The notes beneath the pieces are model-generated. The model saw only the letters and a program-made list of their open reading frames with translations. It was not told where the DNA came from and did not search any database. 64,000 nucleotides of DNA from UBA9214 sp942491995 (GTDB lineage Bacteria > Pseudomonadota > Gammaproteobacteria > UBA9214): contig CALOCX010000003.1 in assembly GCA_942491995.1 (NCBI GenBank), positions 1 to 64,000 on the forward strand. Direction: 5' to 3'. Positions 1 through 9,028 of the stretch are shown here, piece by piece (position 1 is the first letter of the stretch; each line of letters opens with the position of its first letter). Position numbers and translations under genes: made by a program.

Positions 1-360
1 TTGCCTGCCTCTGCATGAATCGGTTTTCAGCACACGACGAATGGCAGATTCTCGCCCTAAAGAAGACCTTTGTTGGCCTGGGGTATGCATCATGTGATCC
101 ATCACTATACCTATCGCTGTCAGGAACGCCGGGGTATGGAGTATCATTCAGTGGATCAATTACGGCCGCGACTTCGTTGCCATCATTTACTCAGTCACCA
201 AAGGTATCGGCAATCAAGGGATCTGCACCCGTATCATTTGGTCTTCATAGATAACATACTGTCGCGTTATGATTAACGCACTCGTCATAACTCGCACAAC
301 ATACGGTTCCAGTACCTCATCACCCCTACTATACTGTCTCAGGTCTTATTCGAGCATAAA
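1..360. other. No supported gene at the left edge
   Basis: Short open frames exist on the plus strand (15-254 and 70-276), but they overlap in different frames, have no good ribosome binding site and show no family motif that I recognise. The stretch may hold the promoter of the gene that starts at 361, and it may be a relic of mobile DNA, since the next several kilobases are accessory. I see no repeat or RNA structure in it. Confidence 0.5.
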
Positions 361-1893
361 ATGAAATCCAGAGTGAATATTGGTTTAGTTGCTTCGGTCA
401 TGTTATCTGTTGCGTTGACGGCAACTGGAACCGCTTTAGCAATCGATACAGTGTATGACAGAGATCCGGTTAATGGGCATTCAGGTTTCTTAAGCGCATG
501 GCGAATAACAGACGAACTGGATAAGCCGGTCATAATAGTCAAGGGCTATGATACCGCTAATGACGATCATCCTATTGATGATTTTGATAACGATTTCGAA
601 ACGATCACACAACCCCTAACAGATTTAGGGTATGACATCATTATTTTCGACTATGTCAACGGTGAAGCGGATCTCAAAGATAATGCAGATAACTTAGCCG
701 AGTTCATTAGGCACATGGATGATCAACTTTCGGACAATGGTGTTATCGACAGAGATGATGACGGACATCCGGATTATGAACTGGCGATAATTGGTGGTTC
801 GATGGGGGGTATTGTGGCTCGCACCATGTTTGTTCAGGAGAACGAAGGGATGGGTGCGGATATCTTTGTGACGATCGATTCACCTCATCATGGTGTACAG
901 TTGAGTCCGTTCCTTGATTGGGCTACCGAATTCATTGACTCGGTAGCTGGCCGTCAGATGTATTATGGAGACGATGCCTATTTCGAGCACTACGACTGGT
1001 TACGGTCAGTTGAAAATAGACGTGATTTTAAAGCACATGTTATCGGTCCCATGCATACAGCAGCGATAGCCCTGAGTGATGGGGAATCTGGGTGGCATTT
1101 GGATTTCAATGATTTAAGCTTCAACACCCAATATCATAATGTCAGCTCATACATAGAAAACAGGGATGTTCGGTCAGACTATATCCCATACCACTCTGCT
1201 GTGAACATGGATAATACTGAAGTAGAGACACTTGATAGAGATTGGAATTACACCGACTTAAGATACATTGATACACATACATCCTATTTTGATCAGAAAA
1301 TACCAAACCCTAGAGATCAGCATGACGCGCCGGATTATGTTATCGAGCAAGCGATAGACTTTGTGATCGATTATGACTCAGATGGCATACCTGACGATGA
1401 TGATAACTGCCCATTTGTCGCAAACCCTGACCAAGGGGACGCCGACAGTGACGGCGTAGGAGATGCCTGCATTGAGGTTAGCGGTATTGGCGTAGGAAAA
1501 GAAGTGCTAAATATAGAAGACTGCGGTAAAGATATTAATTACGACTCGTATAGCATCCGACTGAAGCCTAATGGAAAATGGCAGATGGAGTCGCCCTCAG
1601 GTAGCTATTCTGGAAAATATGAGGTAGTTATCCCCAACGAAAAGCTATCACTATCGCTGAGTAATAATTCCGAATCCAGACTCTACGAAAATATTGGTCA
1701 AGCAGGAAAATCGCTATGCGATGTAAAGAAGAAGGTGCTTTCGCCCAAGATCAAGAAATTTATTGTTAAATTTGATGTCGAGAATGACACCTTCAAGGTG
1801 GTGCTAAAGGTTAAGTATAAGGCCACTGATGGAACCACCAAGAAAAAGGCGGAATATAAGATTATTGTAAATGCTACGTATACATCAAATTAG
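361..1893 (+). CDS. Exported alpha/beta-hydrolase (lipase/esterase-like) with thrombospondin type 3 repeats
   Basis: The 510-residue protein starts with a clear signal peptide (about residues 1-27, ending ALA before IDTV). A GGSMGG nucleophile elbow puts the catalytic serine near residue 147, and a DSPHHG segment typical of lipases and PGAP1-like esterases follows it. Residues about 337-368 are rich in Asp with DSDGIPDDDDNC and DADSDGVGDAC units, which are thrombospondin type 3 calcium-binding repeats that often act as spacers in secreted enzymes. The C-terminal 140 residues are lysine-rich, beta-like and not recognised; they may bind a substrate or surface. The protein probably acts on ester bonds outside the cytoplasm. 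The catalytic Asp and His were not assigned, and the substrate is unknown. Confidence 0.75.
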   Translation: MKSRVNIGLVASVMLSVALTATGTALAIDTVYDRDPVNGHSGFLSAWRITDELDKPVIIVKGYDTANDDHPIDDFDNDFETITQPLTDLGYDIIIFDYVNGEADLKDNADNLAEFIRHMDDQLSDNGVIDRDDDGHPDYELAIIGGSMGGIVARTMFVQENEGMGADIFVTIDSPHHGVQLSPFLDWATEFIDSVAGRQMYYGDDAYFEHYDWLRSVENRRDFKAHVIGPMHTAAIALSDGESGWHLDFNDLSFNTQYHNVSSYIENRDVRSDYIPYHSAVNMDNTEVETLDRDWNYTDLRYIDTHTSYFDQKIPNPRDQHDAPDYVIEQAIDFVIDYDSDGIPDDDDNCPFVANPDQGDADSDGVGDACIEVSGIGVGKEVLNIEDCGKDINYDSYSIRLKPNGKWQMESPSGSYSGKYEVVIPNEKLSLSLSNNSESRLYENIGQAGKSLCDVKKKVLSPKIKKFIVKFDVENDTFKVVLKVKYKATDGTTKKKAEYKIIVNATYTSN

Positions 1894-2051
1894 TTAGTGC
1901 GGGATTTCTCTCGTCTTCTTTTGGCCGGTTGTGCTTCTTTATCAGTTCCTACAACAACCATGGTCAAGACTACATTGAACGGCAAGTCTCTGTGCGACTC
2001 AGTTCCTAGGGTATCGCCAGCTGCAATACAGAGAATCTACCGGAGATAGCC

Positions 2052-2516
2052 ATGTGCAAGATTTGTTGGACTAGTGTTTTTGTGTTGTCGCTAATAGCGA
2101 CAGGGATAACATATAAATTTGTCATTCAAGGCAAGGTAACAGAAAGCACTGATGGTAGAACGGCTATCCTGCTGAAGAAGAATGAAAGAGACCTTGTCCT
2201 GTCCGAGATGCGTGTATTTCTGGAAAGCATCCAACAGATAACCCGTGGCATTTCAGATGACAACATGGAGTTAGTCGCTGAGTATGCCCGGAAGTCTGGT
2301 CGAGATGCGCAAATGGCCGTGCCTGGCTCGCTGGTTGGTAAACTGCCGTTATCGTTTAAGAAGTTGGGGTTTGACACGCATTCAAAATTTGATGAACTTG
2401 CTCTTGATGCGGAACAACTGGGTGATCGTGACCATACTCTTTCTCAATTGAATACTCTTCTAAATAACTGTGTGGCATGCCATGCTGTGTCGTTTTCACC
2501 TATAGAGATGGTCTAA
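2052..2516 (+). CDS. Small c-type cytochrome, cytochrome c'-like (class II)
   Basis: The 154-residue product has an N-terminal hydrophobic segment (residues about 5-22), either an uncleaved anchor or a signal peptide, then a mostly helical region and a single CVACH heme site at residues 140-144, close to the C-terminus. A C-terminal CxxCH in a short helical protein is the layout of class II cytochromes (c' and c-556). It would carry one covalent heme in the periplasm for electron transfer or gas binding. The ATG has a good ribosome binding site (GGAG about 10 bases upstream). The stop codon lies directly beside the first repeat of an IS21 end at 2518, so the last few residues may have been altered by the insertion. 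Confidence 0.7.
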   Translation: MCKICWTSVFVLSLIATGITYKFVIQGKVTESTDGRTAILLKKNERDLVLSEMRVFLESIQQITRGISDDNMELVAEYARKSGRDAQMAVPGSLVGKLPLSFKKLGFDTHSKFDELALDAEQLGDRDHTLSQLNTLLNNCVACHAVSFSPIEMV

Positions 2517-2517
2517 A

Positions 2518-2574
2518 GGAGCCAGTGAAATTTCACTGTAATGGAGCCACTTTGTTTTCACGCTAATGGAGCCA
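2518..2574 (+). repeat. IS21-type left-end direct repeats
   Basis: GGAGCCA occurs at 2518, 2543 and 2568, an exact 25-base spacing, and the bases between the copies are also similar (TTTCAC followed by TAAT). Multiple terminal repeats of this kind are the transposase binding sites at the ends of IS21-family elements. They lie about 100 bases before istA, which fits a left end. I found no inverted copy (TGGCTCC) after istB. Confidence 0.75.
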
Positions 2575-2669
2575 CCCCGGTGGAGGTTTTGAGAGCGTAG
2601 CAGCCTGATTTCGGGCTCGGACATTCTGTTCATCCGGGTACCCTTCTGCTTTTCATGCGGGAGGTATCC

Positions 2670-4209
2670 ATGGCAAACAGGAGGTTCGAGATGTTTGAGA
2701 TACGTCATATTCTGGTGCGCATGCGCCAGGGTGATTCAGACCGGGCACTCGCCAAGGCCGGTCTGATCGGTCGACCCAAGGCCAAGGCACTGCGATTGGT
2801 TGCCGAAGGATCGGGACTGGCTGGACCCGGCCAGCCCCTTGCCGGACGATGCGGTGCTGGCACAAGCCCTTGGAGCCCCGCCGGCGACGGCATCCGCGCA
2901 ATCGTGTGTTGAGCCGTATCGTGAGGTCGTCACCGACTGGGCCGAACAGGGGATCCAGAGCAAGACCATCTACCAGGCGCTGGTGCGCAATCACGCCTTC
3001 GGCGGCAGTTACTCCTCGGTCTACCGCTTCGTTCGCACCCTTGAGGTCAACGCACCCAAGGCGACGGTGCACCTGGACTTCGCACCGGGTGAAGCGGCCC
3101 AGGTCGATTTTGGTGCCGGGCCGGTATTGGTGGATCTGCACACGGGAGAGGAGATCAAGACCTGGTTCTTTCTCATGACCCTGTGCTGGAGCCGCCATCA
3201 ATATGCCGAGCTCATCCTCAATCAGAAGGTAGACACCTGGCTGGCCTGCCACCGGCATGCCTTTGAATGGTTCGGGGGTACGGTCAAACGCGTCATCATC
3301 GATAACGCCAAGTGCGCGATTACCCGGGCCTGTATCCGAGACCCCGAGGTACAGCGATCCTATGCTGAATGTGCCGAGGGCTATGGCTTCAAGATCGATG
3401 CCTGCCCACCCCGGGATCCGCAGAAAAAGGGCCGGGTGGAATCGGGCGTCAAATACATCAAGCGCAACTTCCTGCCGCTGCGCGAGTTCCGGGACCTGAC
3501 TGATGCCAACCGGCAACTGCATGACTGGATACTCGGTGAAGCTGGCAACCGTATCCATGGTTCCACCCATGAAAAACCGCTGATCCGTTTTGCAACCGAG
3601 AAACCCCTGCTGCAGCCGTTACCCGAGCAGCCGCCGGAGGCGGCGACCTGGGCCAAGGTCAAGGTCCATCGCGATGCCCATGTGCAGTTCGAGAAATGCC
3701 TGTACTCCGTTCCCTTTCGCCTGTTAGGGCAAGCCCTGTGGCTCAAGGCCACGGCGGTCACCGTGCGCATCTATCGCGAGCATGAACTGATCGCGGTGCA
3801 TGCCCGCCTGGCCCGGCCCGGCACCCGCTCCACGGCCGATGATCACATGCCTCCGGAGGCGCTGGCCTGGAAGATGCAGGATCCAAGGTGGTGCCTCACC
3901 CAATCGGAACAGATCGGCGCTGCCTGCCATCACCTGATCCAGCGTCTGTTCTCCGATCGGGTGCTGGAAAATCTGCGTGCCGCACAGGGCATCGTCCGGC
4001 TCAAGAAAAAATATGGCGCGACTCGCCTGGAGGCCGCTTGCCAGCGGGCACTGGCCTACGACAACCCACGCTATCGCAGCGTCAAAACCATCCTCGAAAA
4101 AGGCCTCGATCAACACCCCTCGGCAGAGCAGGCCTTCGACACCCTGGCCGACAGCTACACCGGCCAGGGTCGCTTCTGCCGTAACACCCGCCACTTACTG
4201 AAACACTAA
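2670..4209 (+). pseudogene. istA: IS21 transposase IstA, interrupted by a frameshift
   Basis: IstA is the DDE transposase of IS21 elements. The N-terminal helix-turn-helix part starts at ATG 2670, behind the ribosome binding site GGGAGG, and reads MANRRFEMFEIRHILVRM in one frame. The rest, from about 2818 (WLDPASPLPDD and the integrase core with VDFGAG and IIDNAK), lies in the +1 frame. A single extra base around 2811-2817 explains the break. The core is otherwise uninterrupted to the stop at 4209. Either this copy is dead or the join depends on ribosomal frameshifting; no slippery run is obvious, so I prefer inactivation. Confidence 0.8.
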
Positions 4210-4224
4210 ACAGGAGAACTCACC

Positions 4225-4995
4225 ATGAATCCCATGCCAGAACTTGCCCCGATGCTCAAACAGCTCCGCCTCTCCGGTATCCTCGACTCCCTGGATGTCC
4301 GCAACAAACAGGCCATTGACAAGAAAATGGCCTATCCCGAGTTCCTTGCCCTGCTGATCAGTGATGAGGTCGCTCGACGGGACCAGAAACGCTTTGCCAC
4401 CCGCCTGCGGCGGGCCTCCTTCCGTTCCCACAAAACCCTCGATCAGTTCGACTTCGACTTCAATCCCAACATCAACTCTGCACTCGTCCACGAGTTGATT
4501 GCAGGCCGTTTTATTGAAGAAAAGGTAGCCGTCTTGATTGTCGGACCCTGTGGCACCGGCAAGAGCCACATCGCCCAGGCCATCGGCCATGCCGCCGTCC
4601 GACAGGGGAACGATGTATTGTTTACTTCGCAGTCACAGCTCTTGGGTCAACTGCATGCTGCCCGGGCGACCGACTCCTTCGAACGCAAGTTCCTGAATCT
4701 GGCGCGCGTGCCACTGCTCATTATCGATGACTTCGGCCTGAAACCGCTGCGTCCGCCCCACGATGAGGACTTCCATGACCTGGTGGCCGAACGTTATGAA
4801 CGCACCGCCACCGTCATCACCAGCAACCTCGACTTCGGCGAATGGGGCGATGCTTTCCCCAATCAGCTGCTGGGTGCTGCCACGCTGGACCGCCTTCGCC
4901 ACGGTGCTTACCGCGTTGTTCTCGATGGCAAAAGCTATCGTTCACCCAGACCCATGGAGAACCAACTTGAAAACAAGCAAAAAGTGAGCAAATAA
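4225..4995 (+). CDS. istB: IS21 helper ATPase IstB
   Basis: The 256-residue protein belongs to the DnaC-like AAA+ IstB family, which assembles with IstA on element ends and helps target selection. The Walker A motif GPCGTGKSH lies near residues 110-118, and a Walker B segment (LLIIDDFG) follows around residue 170. The length is normal for IstB. It begins 15 bases after the istA stop with a clear ribosome binding site (AGGAG) and appears intact, unlike istA. Confidence 0.92.
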   Translation: MNPMPELAPMLKQLRLSGILDSLDVRNKQAIDKKMAYPEFLALLISDEVARRDQKRFATRLRRASFRSHKTLDQFDFDFNPNINSALVHELIAGRFIEEKVAVLIVGPCGTGKSHIAQAIGHAAVRQGNDVLFTSQSQLLGQLHAARATDSFERKFLNLARVPLLIIDDFGLKPLRPPHDEDFHDLVAERYERTATVITSNLDFGEWGDAFPNQLLGAATLDRLRHGAYRVVLDGKSYRSPRPMENQLENKQKVSK

Positions 4996-5403
4996 TACCC
5001 CTGTCCAGGCCCGTATATCAGCACTTCAGGTAAGCGCACGAAATCCACTATAGAAGCACCTATAAACGTCCTTGAACAATAGGTTAAATGTCATATTATA
5101 GCTGGGAGAGCGAAGTCTGTTTTAAAGGCTGGAATGTCCGGAGATGCTGCATTGCTGTCGTTCGCTGATCGTTCGGGAATGGCAAGAGTTGGCCGGTAGC
5201 ACTCCTTCAACAGTTCTGCGCTCGCTGAGTTTTCACGGTTAGGGAATGGCAATTCTGTACTGAAGTCGGACTTTACTGTTCAGCACTCTTCGTTCCTTTA
5301 TGATACCTCGAGTGTATTATCGATTAGCCCGGGGGATGTTTCGAATTCCAGTAGAGCATGGTCTCCCGGGTACTTGCCTGACAGGTTGGGTTATGATTCG
5401 GGT
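4996..5403. other. Intergenic stretch with IS/accessory debris
   Basis: There is no supported gene. The sequence GGGAATGGCA appears near 5175 and 5245 and again near 6775, always in non-coding DNA, which hints at small decayed repeats around the enzyme-I-like gene. No inverted copy of the IS21 left end was found here. The promoter of the next gene may lie in the AT-richer part around 5285-5330. Confidence 0.4.
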
Positions 5404-6678
5404 ATGACGAATCCGTCATTCCATATCATCGGGATGCCCTATGTGCCGGGTACCGCGCGCGGGAGGCTGCAGCGGGGCATGCAGGACAGTCCAACCGGGA
5501 AGATTGTCATGCTGGAACAGCCGTTAACGGATTCGTTCGAGTCGCTGCCTGCCGGGTTCGTGATGGTCGACGGAGCCCCGTTTTCACACAGCCTGATCCC
5601 ATTGCTGGGTAGTGGCGTACCCTGCATCCTGGTTACCCGCAGCCAGGCCAAGGGACTGCAGGCGGGCATGGAACTGCTCATCGACGGCACAACCGGCCTG
5701 CTGACCACGAACCTGTCTGAATACATTGCCTCACAAGAGCCGCTTGTTGCCGGCGGTGTGTCGACCACCCGGGATGGCGAGGTTGTCAGTCTTCGTGTCA
5801 GCGCACGCAGCCAGTGTGCCGTGCAGCGTGCAGTCGAGTCGGGTGCCGAGGCCATCGGCCTGCTACGGTCCGAGTTTCTGTTCCCGGAAGATGAACGGTT
5901 ACCGGATGCAGCGTTTTACCGCTCCGCCTTCCGTAAGCTATGCGAAACAGCTTCAGGCCTGCCGCTCACGATCCGGCTGTTCGACGTTGCAGCGGGTAAG
6001 CGCCCGTCCTGGCTGCCCCTGGCGCCTGTAGATGCCGGTGTGCTAGGCCGCCAAGGCGTGCGACTGTATGCTGACGAGCCGGTCCACGGCATCTACCTGG
6101 CACAGGCGAAGGCTATTGCCGCATTGGCACCGGAATTTGAGGTGCGCGTCTTGCTGCCATACGTGTCTGACCTTGCAGAGCTGCGGTACTGGCATGACGA
6201 TATCAGGCGGCAGCTTGCCTGCCCGCTTTCAGTCGGCGGCATGGCCGAGACGCCTGCGGCGGCACTGCAGCTGCGCGAATGGCTTGAGGTCGTTGAGTTT
6301 GTTGCTATCGGTTGCAATGACCTGATGCAGTGCCTGTTCGGTGCCGACCGCGATGAACCGGGACTGTACCGCTATCTCGATCCGTATGCGCCGGCGCTGT
6401 ATCGGTTCCTGCAGCAGGTTGCAGACGCAGTACAGGACCGCCTCGATGCGGTACAGCTGTGCGGTGTGTTGCCGCAGTTGCCGGGTATTCTGCCGCTACT
6501 GCTGGGCCTCGGCTACCGGGTGTTTTCGGTGGAAGCGACTCTACTACCGCACCTGCGGTCAACTATTGCCGGCACACATGCAGGAGAAGCCCGGATACTT
6601 GCACAGCGGGTATGCCGGGCAAAAAGTTCTGCTGCCGTTCGCGTAATTTTGGGTCAGACCGGACATCGGCAATCATAA
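5404..6678 (+). CDS. Enzyme I-like PEP-utilising protein lacking the HPr-binding domain
   Basis: The protein (about 424 residues from ATG 5404; a TTG at 5374 is possible) contains the two PEP-utilising modules of PTS enzyme I, pyruvate phosphate dikinase and relatives. Residues about 5-95 form the phosphohistidine swivel domain, with GAPFSHS placing the histidine at 62. Residues about 130-410 form the PEP-binding TIM barrel, with IGLLRSEFLF, GGMAETPAA, AIGCNDLMQ and a catalytic-type LCG (Cys near 353). The N-terminal HPr-binding helical domain of PtsI is absent, and no HPr or EIIA gene is nearby. It may autophosphorylate with PEP and pass phosphate to an unknown partner, or be a relic. Mobile DNA flanks it on both sides. 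Confidence 0.75.
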   Translation: MTNPSFHIIGMPYVPGTARGRLQRGMQDSPTGKIVMLEQPLTDSFESLPAGFVMVDGAPFSHSLIPLLGSGVPCILVTRSQAKGLQAGMELLIDGTTGLLTTNLSEYIASQEPLVAGGVSTTRDGEVVSLRVSARSQCAVQRAVESGAEAIGLLRSEFLFPEDERLPDAAFYRSAFRKLCETASGLPLTIRLFDVAAGKRPSWLPLAPVDAGVLGRQGVRLYADEPVHGIYLAQAKAIAALAPEFEVRVLLPYVSDLAELRYWHDDIRRQLACPLSVGGMAETPAAALQLREWLEVVEFVAIGCNDLMQCLFGADRDEPGLYRYLDPYAPALYRFLQQVADAVQDRLDAVQLCGVLPQLPGILPLLLGLGYRVFSVEATLLPHLRSTIAGTHAGEARILAQRVCRAKSSAAVRVILGQTGHRQS

Positions 6679-6938
6679 CTAGAAGGCCCAGCGGCGGCCG
6701 GACTCGGTACCGCAGATTGTCTGACGTGAACGGCAAGTTTTGCACACGCATTCCCGCCATTTACAGAAACTCCGGGAATGGCAAGTTGTGGACGGTTTCC
6801 CCCGTTGATGAATCCACTACTTGTTTGGATTACATAATCTGGGAAGGTCTGGTTTGGCTAAGAAAGTACGCATTTAACTTGCCGGGTCCTTTCTTAGAAA
6901 GTGGCAGCACCCAGAGATACTGCCACTGTGTCGTGGTC

Positions 6939-7568
6939 TTATAAATCTACCTGCTCCGATATTTTCAAAGCATCGTCCACCTCGATTCCGAGATAACGCA
7001 CGGTACTTTCCAGTTTTGTATGCCCGAGCAATAACTGTACCGCCCGGAGATTGCCCGTTTTCTTGTAAATAAGCGCCGCTTTGGTACGTCGGAGGGAGTG
7101 TGTGCCATATTTATGCGGATCAAGACCAATACTGGCGACCCAGTGGTTAACGATCCGGGCATATTGACGGGTCGATAAATGTAGGCAGCGATGTACGCGG
7201 CTCGGAAATAAATACCCACCATTATTTAATTTGCGCTGAGTGATCCATGCATACACTGTCTCTCGGGTCTGTTCGGTTAACTCGAATTGAACAGGACGAC
7301 CTGTTTTCTGCTGCACGATCACCGCACGTTCTCTGACACTCCCGGCCATGACAACATCATTTATACGCAAGGCAACCAAGTCACAACTGCGGAGCTTGCT
7401 ATCAATAGCCAGGTTAAACAGGGCCAGGTCTCGCGTCTTTCCCAGCATCTGCAGCCTGACTCGGATTGACCAGACTTCCTTGGGCTTCAGTGGCGGCTTT
7501 TGCCCGGTTAGCTTCTGTTTTCTTGGTGATTGTTGGATATGGGCTGCATTTGCATGTAAGTCAGGCAT
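6939..7568 (-). CDS. Tyrosine recombinase/integrase, short form
   Basis: The 209-residue product is almost entirely the catalytic domain of a tyrosine site-specific recombinase. The first catalytic arginine lies in SKLRSCDLVALR, the His-x-x-Arg box in THSLRRTK, the second histidine in LLGHTKLESTVRYLG, and the nucleophilic tyrosine in the same segment, so the catalytic set looks complete. The N-terminal core-binding domain is minimal. This matches small integrase-like proteins common in Proteobacteria, which are often found near other mobile genes. It is divergent from a second recombinase at 7895. No attachment-site duplication was recognised by eye. Confidence 0.82.
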   Translation of the reverse strand: MPDLHANAAHIQQSPRKQKLTGQKPPLKPKEVWSIRVRLQMLGKTRDLALFNLAIDSKLRSCDLVALRINDVVMAGSVRERAVIVQQKTGRPVQFELTEQTRETVYAWITQRKLNNGGYLFPSRVHRCLHLSTRQYARIVNHWVASIGLDPHKYGTHSLRRTKAALIYKKTGNLRAVQLLLGHTKLESTVRYLGIEVDDALKISEQVDL

Positions 7569-7894
7569 GGGACTCTCCCCCCAAACCCACCATTTCCCTT
7601 CTAGTGATATCAGATGATTACAGCACTGCCCGGTTAACTATAGCCTAATGACGATCGCTGCGGTCGTCCTGCTGTTTGACATACTTTCCCGAGAACAGCT
7701 ATTTTCGGGAAAGATGCTGACTCAGCATTACAATGAATCAATGGCTTATCCGTTGATTCGGCATGTGCACCAAACCTCGTAAACGGGAAAGTCAGGGGCA
7801 ATTGCATGGAGACCATCAGTTCCTGCACCTCCCTGCACAACTGCCTCAGCAGCTTGTGTTCGGCCTTTGACTTGGCACTGTACCAACCATTGAG
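7569..7894. other. Region between two divergent recombinase genes
   Basis: There is no confident gene. On the minus strand a frame that runs from about 7897 to 7634 translates to NGWYSAKSKAEHKLL and more without a plausible start; it may be a truncated prophage or transposon gene that lost its beginning when the integrase side was joined. A short GC-poor segment near 7690-7730 carries the inverted words TTTCCCGAGAA and TTTTCGGGAAA, a possible small hairpin. Confidence 0.35.
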
Positions 7895-8806
7895 TTGAAT
7901 GCGAAATTAATGCCACCAGAGGTTGACTTGGTTGCGCGTGTTATCTGCGGCACCGGTAGAATGTCCGAATGGCTGGATGATTACTCTGCCCTGCTTGAGA
8001 AAAAAGACATTGCTGATGCAACATGGAAATCCTATCGCGGTTTTATTAATGTTATCCGCAAAGGTCTTGGTGATTATGATCTGGCGGCCATCGACACACC
8101 CATCGCTGTGGGTTACCTGAGGCGGTACGAATCAACGCCACAGATGGCGAAGCAACTCAGGGCTAGGTTAAAGGATATTTTCAACGAGGCCATCCGCGAG
8201 GGTAAGATCAAAGACAACCTCATCAACGTGACACGCAACCCGAAAGTGACGGTAATACGTGAGCGATTATTTCTCGATGACTTCAATGTGATACTGGACA
8301 AAGCCGGAACAATGAATCTCTGGGTAAGCAATTCCATGCTGCTGGGATTAATTACCCGCCAGAGGTTGAATGATATTGCGAACATGAGGTTCTCGGATAT
8401 TTCCGATAACTACCTGCACATCAAGCAACACAAGTCTGGCTCAATGGTAGGGTTGTCTCTGAATCTGCGGCTGGATGACATCGGCATGTCTCTCGGCGAT
8501 GTAGTTTCCCGTTGCCGTGATCGTGTGGTTAGTCGGCACCTGATACACCATGCAAAGAATACCGCGAACACAAAGGCCGGCAGTCCGCTGAAGCGGCTCA
8601 CCATCAGCAAGGGATTCAAGGATGCCCGCAACCGGTCAGGCTTGAAATGGGAGCACCCGCCATCGTTCCACGAGTTGCGATCCCTCTCAGGCCGCCTCTA
8701 CGCCGATCAGGGCATCGATGCTCAATCCCTGCTCGGTCATAGGGATGCCAAGACAACGGCGCTCTACCTTGATGACAAGGGCGAAGAATGGATTTCTGTC
8801 GGATAG
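7895..8806 (+). CDS. Lambda-Int-like integrase lacking the arm-binding domain
   Basis: The protein aligns by eye with bacteriophage lambda integrase through its core-binding and catalytic domains: SEWLDDYSALL, a catalytic Arg in TRQRLNDIANM, a Lys in IKQHKSG, FHELRSLSGRLY, LLGHRD and the tyrosine in ALYLDDKGEEW. All catalytic residues are present. Lambda Int has about 60 further N-terminal residues that bind arm-type sites; here the frame begins close to the core-binding domain with a TTG (7895) or ATG (7910), neither with a good ribosome binding site. The gene is probably the 5'-truncated remnant of a prophage or island integrase. No other phage genes are visible. Confidence 0.8.
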   Translation: MNAKLMPPEVDLVARVICGTGRMSEWLDDYSALLEKKDIADATWKSYRGFINVIRKGLGDYDLAAIDTPIAVGYLRRYESTPQMAKQLRARLKDIFNEAIREGKIKDNLINVTRNPKVTVIRERLFLDDFNVILDKAGTMNLWVSNSMLLGLITRQRLNDIANMRFSDISDNYLHIKQHKSGSMVGLSLNLRLDDIGMSLGDVVSRCRDRVVSRHLIHHAKNTANTKAGSPLKRLTISKGFKDARNRSGLKWEHPPSFHELRSLSGRLYADQGIDAQSLLGHRDAKTTALYLDDKGEEWISVG

Positions 8807-8919
8807 TTTCGGGACAGTTTCGGGAATCCTGAAATTCCTGCTTGTGGTTCAGTCAGTTACCAGCTGGCATAACTGTTCAGGTTTGAGCTGCATGGATAAT
8901 GGTTACAATATTTTTATAG

Positions 8920-8993
8920 CCACGGAATCCACGAAAGAACACGGAAAAATAAATACATGAAAAATATTTCCGTGGTTTTCGTGGATTCCGTGG
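8920..8993. repeat. Long inverted repeat (possible mobile hairpin repeat)
   Basis: Bases 8920-8936 (CCACGGAATCCACGAAA) are mirrored by TTTCGTGGATTCCGTGG at 8977-8993, and the similarity continues inward with ACACGGAAAAATA and TATTTCCGTGG. The result is an imperfect stem of about 28 pairs around a short AT-rich loop. It lies between the end of the integrase and the convergent lptE gene. It could serve as a bidirectional terminator or be a member of a dispersed repeat family. Confidence 0.75.
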
Positions 8994-9028
8994 ACAATAA
9001 TTTCTGTTTTTATCATATTGAACCGCTA

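Larger units (their letters stand above)
2518..4995 (+). mobile_element. IS21-family insertion sequence, degenerate
   Basis: The element consists of left-end repeats, istA (frameshifted) and istB in the usual order on one strand. The right boundary is uncertain: the 380 bases after istB hold no inverted copy of the left-end repeat, so the right end is probably deleted or strongly diverged. With a broken transposase frame and no visible right end, the copy is unlikely to move on its own. It abuts the stop codon of the cytochrome gene upstream. Confidence 0.8.
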
